This document shows positions 1-6,540 of a stretch of 10,079 bases of DNA, in pieces (the first letter of the stretch is position 1; each line of letters starts with the position of its first letter). The stretch comes from CAZUHK01 sp964620345 (GTDB lineage: Bacteria; Planctomycetota; Phycisphaerae; Phycisphaerales; Zrk34): positions 1-10,079 of the forward strand of contig CAZUHK010000120.1 of assembly GCA_964620345.1 (NCBI GenBank), read 5' to 3'. Under the pieces are notes generated by a model, which did not search any database, was not told the DNA's origin, and saw only the letters and a list, made by a program, of their open reading frames with translations. The position numbers were made by a program, and so were the translations under genes.

Positions 1-354
1 GCTCGACTCATCGGACGTGGCGATCCAGCCGTCGTCGTAGTGCGCCTCTCCGACGAGGGCGGCGTTGAACTGCGAGCTGATCGAGGCCCACATCGTCGTG
101 GCCAGTTGCGCGTCGATCTCGCCCTTGTCGGTGGTATGGTTGACCGCGATCTCCGCCAGGCGGTAGCGGGCGAAGGTCACGCCGGTCTCCGCGGCGGCCA
201 GCGCGCGGTTGGCGCGGTGGGTGGTGTCGGCGCTGCGCAGGTTGCCCTGGGCGACCAGCGCCATCGCCGCGGCCAGCGACGCGAAGACCGCCAGGAACAG
301 CATCGCCATCAGCAGCGCAAAGCCGTTGGGCCGGGCAGCGGGTTTGGGATTCAT
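1..354 (-). CDS. PilX/GspK-like minor pilin, 3' end cut off by window edge
   Basis: The first 118 residues are visible; the reading frame stays open to base 1, so the gene continues outside the window. The N-terminus is a class III prepilin leader: a basic, proline-rich stretch (MNPKPAARPNG), predicted cleavage between G11 and F12, then a hydrophobic helix to about residue 35. The +5 position after cleavage is Met (F-A-L-L-M) instead of the usual Glu. Around residues 49-58 there is an ALAAAETG block like that following the helix in PilX_N-type proteins ('aL.aAEaG'). Lack of Glu5 and this block are typical of PilX and GspK tip-type pilins. The ATG at 354 is chosen because AAGGAG (plus positions 363-368) sits 8 nt upstream. 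A GTG at 420 overlaps the previous stop (GTGA) in the same frame and would add 22 residues, which is less likely for a prepilin leader. Expected role: minor pilin in initiating or capping the pilus. The exact family is inferred. Confidence 0.75.
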   Translation of the reverse strand, partial: MNPKPAARPNGFALLMAMLFLAVFASLAAAMALVAQGNLRSADTTHRANRALAAAETGVTFARYRLAEIAVNHTTDKGEIDAQLATTMWASISSQFNAALVGEAHYDDGWIATSDESS

Positions 355-416
355 CGCCGAAGCTCCTTGGCCTCCAACAACGTTGCGCCCGCCTGGATCG
401 AGGGGGTCGGTCGCGC

Positions 417-941
417 TCACGGCCCGGCGGCCGCGAGCCAGCTCAGCCGCGTCACTTCCCGCATCGCGCCCGTTTCGGTGCGGGAGACGATCACGGTCAT
501 CCGCAGCACGTCGGTCGCGCCGGGGCTGACCGGCGAACCGGTGATGTCGCTGGGCGAGACCGGCTCGGCAATCACGAACTGCTGCCATTGCGGGAGGTCC
601 GCGATGCTCTGCCGCAGGGCGTTGATCGGCGGGCTGAAGGTCACGCCCGCCCCGCCGCCGCCGGCGAAGTCGTCCAGGTCGTCGTATTGGGTCACGCTGG
701 CTTCGTCGGTCTCCGGGCCGAACGCCAGCGCGCCGGTCACCGGATCGACCGCGGGCAGGCCGAGCATGGTCTCGCGAATCTCATTGGCCAGCGACAGGCC
801 CATGGTGATCGCCTCGGCCGCGTCGTTCTGCCGGTGAAACGCCTGCTGCGCGGCCACGATCGACAACACGCCGGTCGCCAGGATCACACCGGCGATCAGC
901 GATTCGATGAGCGTAAAACCGTTGGGGGCGGGTGCGTTCAT
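417..941 (-). CDS. Minor type IV prepilin, PilV-like
   Basis: This 174-residue protein begins MNAPAPNGFTLIESL, a textbook prepilin peptidase site: short leader, cleavage G8/F9, then Glu at +5 (E13) and a hydrophobic helix to about residue 31. Behind the helix are a short amphipathic stretch and a small globular part with a Gly-rich turn (residues 94-98) and a C-terminal beta-rich segment (about 145-168). There is no cysteine pair for the D-loop disulfide of many major pilins. Its place directly after pilC, its small head and the following PilX-like gene suggest a minor pilin (PilV/GspI class), not the major subunit. The start codon overlaps the pilC stop as ATGA, so translation is probably coupled; only a weak GGTGA lies close by. 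After export and processing it should sit in the inner membrane and then in the pilus. The exact minor-pilin class is uncertain. Confidence 0.8.
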   Translation of the reverse strand: MNAPAPNGFTLIESLIAGVILATGVLSIVAAQQAFHRQNDAAEAITMGLSLANEIRETMLGLPAVDPVTGALAFGPETDEASVTQYDDLDDFAGGGGAGVTFSPPINALRQSIADLPQWQQFVIAEPVSPSDITGSPVSPGATDVLRMTVIVSRTETGAMREVTRLSWLAAAGP

Positions 942-2158
942 TTCACCAGACTGCTCATCTTGAAGATCGGCAGGATGATGGCCATCGCGATGAAGCCGAC
1001 GATCGAACCCATGATGACGATCATGATCGGCTCGATCATGCCGGTCACGGTCTTGATCGCCTCGCGCAGGCGCTTGGCGTAGTAAACGGAGATTTCGTCG
1101 AGCACCTCGCCGAGCTTGCCCGATTCTTCGCCGGCGCTGACCATCTGCACGACGCTTCGGGGCAGCAGCGTGGTCTTCATCAGCTCGAAGCTGATCTTCT
1201 TGCCCTGCTTGACCGCCCCGTGTACGCGGCGCCAGAGGTTGCGGTAGAACTGGTTGCCGGAGATCTCGCCGGTGATCGCGAGGGTGTCGAGCATCGGGAC
1301 GCCGGCGTTGACCAGCTCGCCCATGGTGTGCAGCGAGCGGGAGATGTACAGGGCCCGGAACATCTTTTCGAAGATCGGCGTGCGGAGCTTGGCGATGTCG
1401 AACCATCGGCCGCCGGTCTCGGTCTTGCTCACGTAGACGCCGGCCACGGCCGCGACAAGCAGGCCGAGCACGACGGTCCACCAATACTGCACCATGAACG
1501 CCGAGAGGTCCATGAGAAACAGCGTGGGCCAGGGCAGCACGTCTTCCTTGCCCTTGAAGACGGCGCCGAACTTGGGCAGCACGAACGTGAGCAGGAAGAT
1601 CGTGACGCCGATCGCCATCACCGCGATGGTGACCGGGTAGATCATCGCCCCGCGGACCATCGAGCGGGTCTCGATCTGCTGAGCGAGGTACGCGGCGATG
1701 CGGTCGAGCATGCGGGCGAACGAGCCGGACATCTCCGACGCCCGCACCATGTTCACATACAGCGGGTTGAAGTACTTGGGGTGCCTGGTCAGGGCTTCGG
1801 AGAAGCTCTTGCCGCCCTCGACGTCTTCCTTGATCTGCTCGAGCATCTTGCGGAACTTGACGTTCTCGACCTGCTCGGCGATGCCCTCGATCGCGGCGCG
1901 GATGCTGATGCCGGCGCGGATCATCACGGCCAGTTGCGTGGTGAAGTTGAGGATGTCTTTCTGCGACGGCCCGGAGGTCTGGTTCATGGCCCGCAGCTTG
2001 TCCATGAACGTCTGCTCGCCGCCCTGCACGGCGTTGAGCTGGATGACCCGGCCCCGGGGGCGCAACTGTTGCGAGGCGTCGTTGGCGTTGGCGGCCTGAA
2101 TCACCCCCGCGGTGACGTTGCCCCCGCCGGCGTCGAGCTGGTACTTGAAGTGCGGCAT
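938..2158 (-). CDS. pilC: Type IV pilus inner-membrane platform protein PilC
   Basis: 406 residues, the normal length for PilC/GspF. Two repeated GspF domains are visible: residues about 67-190 (MIRAGISIRAAIEGIAEQ, then EGGKSFSEAL) and about 270-393 (ELVNAGVPMLDTLAITGE, then SAGEESGKLGEVLDEIS). Three hydrophobic segments lie near residues 170-195, 222-243 and 373-396; the last carries the family's typical C-terminal EPIMIVIMGSIVGFIAMAI pattern. PilC is the polytopic inner-membrane protein that couples ATP hydrolysis by PilB and PilT to insertion or removal of pilins at the fibre base. It follows pilB and pilT and overlaps the next pilin gene by 4 bases, consistent with one transcription unit. 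The start at 2158 gives the expected N-terminal MPHFKYQLDA; no strong Shine-Dalgarno precedes it (only an A-rich AAAGAA). The GspF of type II secretion is the alternative family, but PilM and PilT in the same run favour a pilus. Confidence 0.96.
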   Translation of the reverse strand: MPHFKYQLDAGGGNVTAGVIQAANANDASQQLRPRGRVIQLNAVQGGEQTFMDKLRAMNQTSGPSQKDILNFTTQLAVMIRAGISIRAAIEGIAEQVENVKFRKMLEQIKEDVEGGKSFSEALTRHPKYFNPLYVNMVRASEMSGSFARMLDRIAAYLAQQIETRSMVRGAMIYPVTIAVMAIGVTIFLLTFVLPKFGAVFKGKEDVLPWPTLFLMDLSAFMVQYWWTVVLGLLVAAVAGVYVSKTETGGRWFDIAKLRTPIFEKMFRALYISRSLHTMGELVNAGVPMLDTLAITGEISGNQFYRNLWRRVHGAVKQGKKISFELMKTTLLPRSVVQMVSAGEESGKLGEVLDEISVYYAKRLREAIKTVTGMIEPIMIVIMGSIVGFIAMAIILPIFKMSSLVK

Positions 2159-2274
2159 CGTTCTTTGGTTCGGTTTGCTACAGGGGCAAACTTCAATGCC
2201 CCGCGGGGCGATGGCGTCAAGCGGCGTTCATCGTGCCGGCTGTGCGGGTTATGCCGACTCGCACGCCGCCTCGC
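2159..2274 (-). other. pilT-pilC intergenic region with competing inverted repeats
   Basis: This 116-bp gap is by far the largest inside the otherwise packed run. It has a perfect 12-bp palindrome, GCCCCGCGGGGC (2198-2209). The left arm of that palindrome can alternatively pair with 2183-2188, giving the stem GGGGCA/TGCCCC (2183-2188 with 2197-2202, 8-nt loop), so the two hairpins exclude each other. A third, longer-range 7-bp repeat pairs 2221-2227 with 2263-2269. No T-run follows any of them on the minus strand, so an ordinary intrinsic terminator is not supported. It could be an mRNA processing or stability element or a partial attenuator tuning platform versus motor levels; this is inference. 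Confidence 0.35.
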
Positions 2275-3432
2275 TCACGCCGCGAGGGTGCGGGCGAGTT
2301 TGTCGGGGTGAACCGCCTTGGAGATCGCGTCCTCCTTGCTGATCATGCCGTTGAAGAACAGCGAGGCGATCGCGTTGTCCAGCAGTTGCATGCCCAGGGC
2401 GCGGTTGGTTTCGATGACGTTGGGAATCTCGAACGTGCGGCTCTCGCGGACGAGGTTGCGCACCGCCGGCGTGGCGACCATCACCTCCAGCGCGGGGACC
2501 ATGCCGGGCTGATCGACGCGCTTGAACAACTGCTGGGAGACCACGGCCTGCAGGGTGTTGGCGAGCATGGCGCGGATCTGGTTCTGCTGGCCGTAGGGGT
2601 ACATGTCGACGATGCGTTCGATGGTCGAGGCCGCGGAGTTGGTGTGCAGGGTGGAGAGCACGAGGTGGCCGGTCTCGGCGGCGGTGATGGCGGCGGCGGT
2701 GGTTTCCAGGTCGCGCATTTCGCCGACGAGGATGATGTCCGGATCCTGGCGCAGCGCGTGCTTGAGGCCGCTGGCGAAGGTCGGCAGGTCGGCGCCCAGC
2801 TCGCGCTGCTCGATGACGCTCTTGTCGCTCTTGAAGGCGTATTCGATCGGGTCTTCAAGGGTGAGGATGTGCTTGTGGTAGCGGAGGTTCATCTCCTGGA
2901 TCATCGCGGCGAGGGTGGTGGACTTGCCCGAGCCGGTCGCCCCGGTGACCAGGACCAACCCGCGGGGCAGATAGGTCATCTTCGAGATGGCCTCGGGCAG
3001 GTTCAGGTCGGACAGCGGCGGGATGTCCTCCTTGATCGAGCGCATCGCGATGCCCGGCCCGTGGCGGTGCTGGTGGGCGTTGACGCGGAAGCGGCCCAGG
3101 CGATCGACGGCGTAGGAGAAGTCCGAATCCTTGTGTTCCTCGAAACGTTTGAGTTGCTCGGGCCCGGCCATGTGCTTGACCATCGCCAGCGCGTCCTCGC
3201 GCCCCAGCACGCCGTAGCCCTCGATCGGCTGCATCTTGGTGTGCACGCGGATCATCGGCGGGTGACCGGCGACCAGGTGGATGTCCGATGCATCGGTCTT
3301 CATCGCGACGCGCAGCAGCGTGTCGACGTTGAAGTCGGTCTTGCCGTCGGCGACGTCGGCGAGCGATTGGCCGGCGTCGGCGATCTCGGCGTCCAGGTCC
3401 AGGTCCAGGTCGGTGAAATCCAGGTCGCTCAT
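2275..3432 (-). CDS. pilT: Type IV pilus retraction ATPase PilT
   Basis: 385 residues with every PilT landmark. After an acidic N-terminal extension comes the PAS-like N-domain (about 33-140) with the TDASDIHL signature (46-53). The RecA-like domain has Walker A GATGSGKST (164-172), Asp box LEDPIEY (192-198), Walker B DIILVGE (232-238, catalytic E238) and His box TGHLVLSTLHTNSA (254-267, H256 and H263). The retraction-specific motif, AIRNLIRE in the family, appears as AVRNLVRE (323-330). PilT is the cytoplasmic hexamer that depolymerises the pilus and powers twitching. It has no CxxC zinc site, unlike the PilB next door. The start at 3432 is supported by AGGAGT (3439-3444) 6 nt upstream, which overlaps the pilB stop. 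The N-terminus carries an unusual Asp-Leu repeat (DLDLDLD, residues 8-14). Presence of PilT argues for a retractile pilus and not a secretion pseudopilus. Confidence 0.97.
   Translation of the reverse strand: MSDLDFTDLDLDLDAEIADAGQSLADVADGKTDFNVDTLLRVAMKTDASDIHLVAGHPPMIRVHTKMQPIEGYGVLGREDALAMVKHMAGPEQLKRFEEHKDSDFSYAVDRLGRFRVNAHQHRHGPGIAMRSIKEDIPPLSDLNLPEAISKMTYLPRGLVLVTGATGSGKSTTLAAMIQEMNLRYHKHILTLEDPIEYAFKSDKSVIEQRELGADLPTFASGLKHALRQDPDIILVGEMRDLETTAAAITAAETGHLVLSTLHTNSAASTIERIVDMYPYGQQNQIRAMLANTLQAVVSQQLFKRVDQPGMVPALEVMVATPAVRNLVRESRTFEIPNVIETNRALGMQLLDNAIASLFFNGMISKEDAISKAVHPDKLARTLAA
3391..3411 (-). repeat. Hexanucleotide tandem repeat inside pilT, encodes Asp-Leu units
   Basis: Three and a half head-to-tail copies of gtccag on the plus strand, read on the minus strand as GAC CTG codons. 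They encode DLDLDLD in the acidic N-terminal tail of PilT, before the conserved fold. Changes in copy number would keep the frame. Confidence 0.8.
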
Positions 3433-3438
3433 CGTGCT

Positions 3439-3444
3439 ACTCCT
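3439..3444 (-). promoter_or_regulatory. pilT ribosome binding site fused to the pilB stop codon
   Basis: AGGAGT, 6 nt before the pilT ATG. Together with the pilB stop it reads TAGGAGT, so the terminating ribosome is already on the Shine-Dalgarno of the next gene. The identical heptamer occurs at the pilM-pilN junction. It fixes the pilT start at 3432. Confidence 0.75.
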
Positions 3445-5236
3445 AAATGGTCGACGCGGTGACGCGCAGCACTTCTTCCATGGTGGTCACGCCAGCCGCG
3501 ACCTTCTCGAAGCCCGCGACGCGCAGCGTCTTCATGCCCCGCTCGACGCAGGTGCGGCGGAATTCGGTGACGTTCGGCCGCCGCGCGATCGCGTCGCGCA
3601 GCGTGTCGTCGAGCACCAGCAGTTCGTACAAACCGACGCGGCCCGAGTAGCCGGTCTGGTGACACTTGGGGCAACCGGCACCCTTGAGCACGGTCGCGGC
3701 GCTGAGCCCGTGCATGTCCAGCGCCTCGCGCAGCGTGTCGTCGGGCGTGATCTCCTGCTTGCAGTGCTCGNNNNNNNNNNGCTCGCAGATGCGCCGGACC
3801 AGTCGCTGGGCGAGCACGGCGTTGACCGCGGCGCCGATGAGGAACGGCTCGACGCCGATGTTGAGCAGCCGCGTCACCGAGCTGGGCGCGTCGTTGGTGT
3901 GCAGCGTCGAGAGCACCAGGTGACCGGTCATCGCCGCCTGAATGGCGATGCGCGAGGTGTCGGGGTCGCGGATTTCGCCGACGAGGATCACATCCGGGTC
4001 TTGTCGCAGCAGCGACCGCAGGGCGCCGGCGAAGGTCATGCCGATCTTCTCGTGAACCTGCACCTGGTTGATCGCGTCCAGGTGATACTCGATCGGGTCT
4101 TCCACGGTGGAGATGTTGAGCTTGTTGCGGTCCATCGTGCCCAGCGAGGCGTAGAGCGTGGTGGACTTGCCCGAGCCGGTCGGCCCGGTCACCAGCACGA
4201 TGCCGTGGGGCTGATTGATGTGATGGTTCCAGATCGTCAGCGTGTCCTGGGGCATGCCCAGCGCTTCGAGCGGCACCTTGATCGACTTGCCGTCGAGGAT
4301 GCGCATGACGGCCTTCTCGCCCTGGCCGGTCGGCAGGGTGCTCAAGCGCAGGTCGAGCTTGCGGCCGTGTACGACGGCGCGGATGCGGCCGTCCTGCGGC
4401 AGGCGGCGCTCGGAGATGTCGAGGTTCGCCATGATCTTCAGGCGCGACACGATCGCCGCGTGCATGCCGTGCGGTGGGTTCATCGACTCGAACAGCACGC
4501 CGTCGATGCGGTAGCGGATGCGAAGGCGCTTTTCCTGCGGCTCGATGTGAATGTCCGACGCGCCGCTCTTCACCGCGTCGTAGATCAGGTAATTCACGAA
4601 GCGGATGACCGGGCTCTGCCCGGCCTGCTTCTCGAGATCGACGTCTTCCTCGATGTCGTCGACCACTTCGACATCGTCCTCGGCGATGTCCTTGATGATG
4701 TCGTCGACTTCCATGTCCGGGGCGTCTTGCTCGGTCATCGCCTCGGCGACGGCGGCGATGTCGCCGGCGGTGACGAGCACGACCTTGACGGGCTTTCCCA
4801 GGCGGCGGCGGACATCGTCGATCATGAACAGTCGCTGCGGGTCGGTCACGCCGACCACGACGCGACTGCCCGCCTCGCGCAGCGGCAGCACGCCGTTGGC
4901 CTTGCAGTAGTCCAGGCCCAGGCGGTTGAGATATCGCGGCTCGACGCCGTCGGGCTCGACGCGCTCGAACGCGAGGTTCGCCAGCTCCGCGGTGAGGCGC
5001 TGCACCGCCGCCTCATCGACGCCCTGTTCGATCAGCACGTCGCCCAGCCGCTTGCCCGGGCTCTGGCGGAGCACGTTGCGCGCCTGGGTGAGCAGGGCGG
5101 CGTCGATCACGCCCTGTGCGATCAGCAACTGACCGAGGTCGGACGTGTCGTCCGGCGGTGGGGGGGCGGGCGCCGCGGCCGGGGAATCGGGCGCGGTCGA
5201 TGCCTGCGTCGGGTTGTGGGACTCGTCGGAGCTCAT
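3443..5236 (-). CDS. pilB: Type IV pilus extension ATPase PilB (contains a 10-N gap)
   Basis: 597 residues as given, including undetermined residues 486-489; I expect 592 once the gap is closed. An N-terminal MshEN/GspE_N-type domain (about 31-170) has two LGxxLxxxG motifs (34-42 and 64-72). A strongly acidic linker follows (about 170-203). The motor has SGASDIHIEP (224-233), RLPQDGRI (278-285), Walker A GPTGSGKST (351-359), Asp box EDPIEY (379-384), Walker B VILVGEIRD (416-424, E421) and His box TGHLVLSTLHTNDA (437-450). The zinc site has C484, C492 and GCPKC (C522, C525), the gap lying between the first two. GRVGLYELL follows. PilB is the cytoplasmic hexamer that powers pilin polymerisation through PilC. 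It begins 5 bp after the PilP-like stop with no visible Shine-Dalgarno, so coupling is likely; no Met occurs earlier than M138 as an alternative start. GspE of type II secretion is closely related, but context favours PilB. Confidence 0.95.
   Translation of the reverse strand: MSSDESHNPTQASTAPDSPAAAPAPPPPDDTSDLGQLLIAQGVIDAALLTQARNVLRQSPGKRLGDVLIEQGVDEAAVQRLTAELANLAFERVEPDGVEPRYLNRLGLDYCKANGVLPLREAGSRVVVGVTDPQRLFMIDDVRRRLGKPVKVVLVTAGDIAAVAEAMTEQDAPDMEVDDIIKDIAEDDVEVVDDIEEDVDLEKQAGQSPVIRFVNYLIYDAVKSGASDIHIEPQEKRLRIRYRIDGVLFESMNPPHGMHAAIVSRLKIMANLDISERRLPQDGRIRAVVHGRKLDLRLSTLPTGQGEKAVMRILDGKSIKVPLEALGMPQDTLTIWNHHINQPHGIVLVTGPTGSGKSTTLYASLGTMDRNKLNISTVEDPIEYHLDAINQVQVHEKIGMTFAGALRSLLRQDPDVILVGEIRDPDTSRIAIQAAMTGHLVLSTLHTNDAPSSVTRLLNIGVEPFLIGAAVNAVLAQRLVRRICEXXXXEHCKQEITPDDTLREALDMHGLSAATVLKGAGCPKCHQTGYSGRVGLYELLVLDDTLRDAIARRPNVTEFRRTCVERGMKTLRVAGFEKVAAGVTTMEEVLRVTASTI
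3771..3780. other. Assembly gap of 10 N inside pilB
   Basis: Ten undetermined bases. The five bases just left of the run (gctcg, 3766-3770) are identical to the five just right of it (gctcg, 3781-3785), as expected where two contig ends overlap but were padded with N. Removing the N run and one copy of gctcg deletes exactly 15 bases (five codons), keeps the frame and changes the coded stretch to ICEHCKQE, with the CxxC of the family's zinc site at normal spacing. The gap is therefore probably not real missing sequence. Confidence 0.85.
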
Positions 5237-5241
5237 AACGG

Positions 5242-5991
5242 TCAGTGGCGGTGCAGGTCGGGCTGATCCATCGACAGGCGGTAGGTGTTGCCCTCGGCGG
5301 TGAGGGTCACGGTCATCGGCTCGATCGACGTCACGGTGAAGCTGCCGATCCGATCGCTGGCCCGCACGACCTTGCCGCTGATCACCGCCATGGGCCGGCG
5401 GCCGTTCATCACCGTCTGCAGCCGCAACTGGTCGAACTCGGTGCGCAGCTTCTGCAGCCGCGCCTCGCGCTGGCGGTCGGCGAACGAAGCCACGGGCTTG
5501 TTCGGCTGGGGCGCATCGACCACCGGCCGGGCCTCGGGGAACAGAGCGAACGGGTTTTTCTGCACGAAGTGGATGGGCACCTGCTGTTCGGCGGGGTTGG
5601 CCATGAAACGGGCGATGACCGCGTCGGTGTCGGCCCGCAGCAGCTTGGCTCTTGGATCATCGGGGTCGGCCGCGGCGCCCACGCCGAGCTGCGCCAGCGC
5701 GGTTTCGATCTTCAGCTCGACGTCGCCGATGGATTGATCGATTCGAGCCGCGCCGCCCTTGCGCATGGCGATCAGGGCGCCGGTCGCGACGACCAGCACC
5801 AGGCCCAGCAGCAGCAGGCCTTCGTTGATCTTGCGTCGGCCGCCGCCGGGGGTTTCCATGCCGAACGCCGCGTCCAGCTCGTTGCCCTGGCCCGGCCAGC
5901 GCTTTTCGCCGCCGCCGTCGCTCGACGATTCGGTCCCGGGGCCGTCGGGGGCGCCGGGGGTCATGGCTTGCCAGCTTCCTTCATCGCTCAT
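5242..5991 (-). CDS. PilP/GspC-like inner-membrane pilus assembly protein
   Basis: 249 residues. A cytoplasmic, Gly/Ser/Pro-rich and acidic N-terminal tail (1-52) precedes one transmembrane helix (about 57-75). A periplasmic part follows with a KNPF motif (145-148), a predicted helical segment (about 170-193) and a small C-terminal beta domain (about 195-242; pattern MAVISGKVVRASDRIGSFTV). That last domain resembles the 'I-x-G-x-x-V-x-x-G-D-x-I' homology region shared by PilP, GspC and GspB-type proteins. Position directly after pilM-pilN-pilO is where pilP sits in the classical operon, so its expected job is to join the PilN/PilO pair to the secretin. Unlike Pseudomonas PilP it has no lipobox cysteine; it is anchored by a helix, as GspC is. 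The start at 5991 is supported by AAAGGAG (6000-6006), 8 nt upstream, and lies 3 bp after pilO. Assignment rests on context plus the domain pattern. Confidence 0.7.
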   Translation of the reverse strand: MSDEGSWQAMTPGAPDGPGTESSSDGGGEKRWPGQGNELDAAFGMETPGGGRRKINEGLLLLGLVLVVATGALIAMRKGGAARIDQSIGDVELKIETALAQLGVGAAADPDDPRAKLLRADTDAVIARFMANPAEQQVPIHFVQKNPFALFPEARPVVDAPQPNKPVASFADRQREARLQKLRTEFDQLRLQTVMNGRRPMAVISGKVVRASDRIGSFTVTSIEPMTVTLTAEGNTYRLSMDQPDLHRH

Positions 5992-5994
5992 CGC

Positions 5995-6537
5995 TCACGC
6001 TCCTTTGCCGCCGGCCTTCTCGAAGAAGATGCTCAGCGTGAAGCTCGCCTTCATGTGGCCTTGGGTGTCCTTGAGCTTGATCAGTTTCATCTCCGGGATG
6101 CGGGTGATGCGGCTGAGGCGTTCGAGGTCCAGCAGGAAGCTGTAGTAGCCGTCGAAGTCGCCGAGGATTTCCATCTTGATCGGCAGCTCGTTGTGCATCG
6201 CCGACTCGACGGGCTTTTCGGTGCGGATGCTCTTGGGCCGCAGCCCGTGCTCGCTGGCCAGCCGCCACACTTCCTTGAGGATGACTTCGACCTCCTTCTC
6301 CGCCGGCAGCTTCGCCTCGAACATCGAGATCGCTTCGTCGAGCTTCTGGATCTCGTTGCCCAGGTCTTGGATGTGGCGGGTCACCTCGAGCTTGTCGAGC
6401 TTGGCCTGCTTGGCCGCGTTCTCGCGGCGGACCTGGTCGATCTCCTCGTTGACCGGCTCGAAGACGAACATGAACGCCGCCACCGGCAGGCCCAGCAGCA
6501 CCATGAAGAACAGGATTTCGCGGTAGCCCAGTCGCAT
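5995..6537 (-). CDS. pilO: Type IV pilus alignment protein PilO
   Basis: 180 residues, close to family length. A very short cytoplasmic start (MRLGYRE), one transmembrane helix (about 7-27), a charged coiled coil (about 29-75) and a C-terminal ferredoxin-like domain (about 84-175). The GDFDGYYSFLLDLERLSRI stretch (126-144) is the characteristic PilO helix. PilO pairs with PilN in the periplasm and with the PilP-like protein, forming part of the ring that links the cytoplasmic motor and PilM to the outer-membrane secretin. It lies between pilN (3 bp gap) and the pilP-like gene (3 bp gap). GGAGG at 6546-6550, inside the last codons of pilN, is 8 nt from the ATG and supports this start. The GspM of secretion systems has a similar fold; with PilM and PilN upstream, PilO is the better name. 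Confidence 0.92.
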   Translation of the reverse strand: MRLGYREILFFMVLLGLPVAAFMFVFEPVNEEIDQVRRENAAKQAKLDKLEVTRHIQDLGNEIQKLDEAISMFEAKLPAEKEVEVILKEVWRLASEHGLRPKSIRTEKPVESAMHNELPIKMEILGDFDGYYSFLLDLERLSRITRIPEMKLIKLKDTQGHMKASFTLSIFFEKAGGKGA

Positions 6538-6540
6538 GGG

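Noticed and set aside
942..1484. Extension of the first minor pilin gene upstream to 1484
   Set aside because: The added 181 residues are a shadow of pilC; the prepilin leader and the ATGA overlap with the pilC stop place the start at 941.
2198..2209. Palindrome GCCCCGCGGGGC as an intrinsic terminator after pilT
   Set aside because: No T-run follows it on the minus strand and the next pilus gene begins about 40 bp further on.
2481..2858. 125-codon minus-strand frame inside pilT
   Set aside because: It is an alternate frame of the pilT motor domain with Ser/Pro/Thr/Arg-rich translation and no independent signal.
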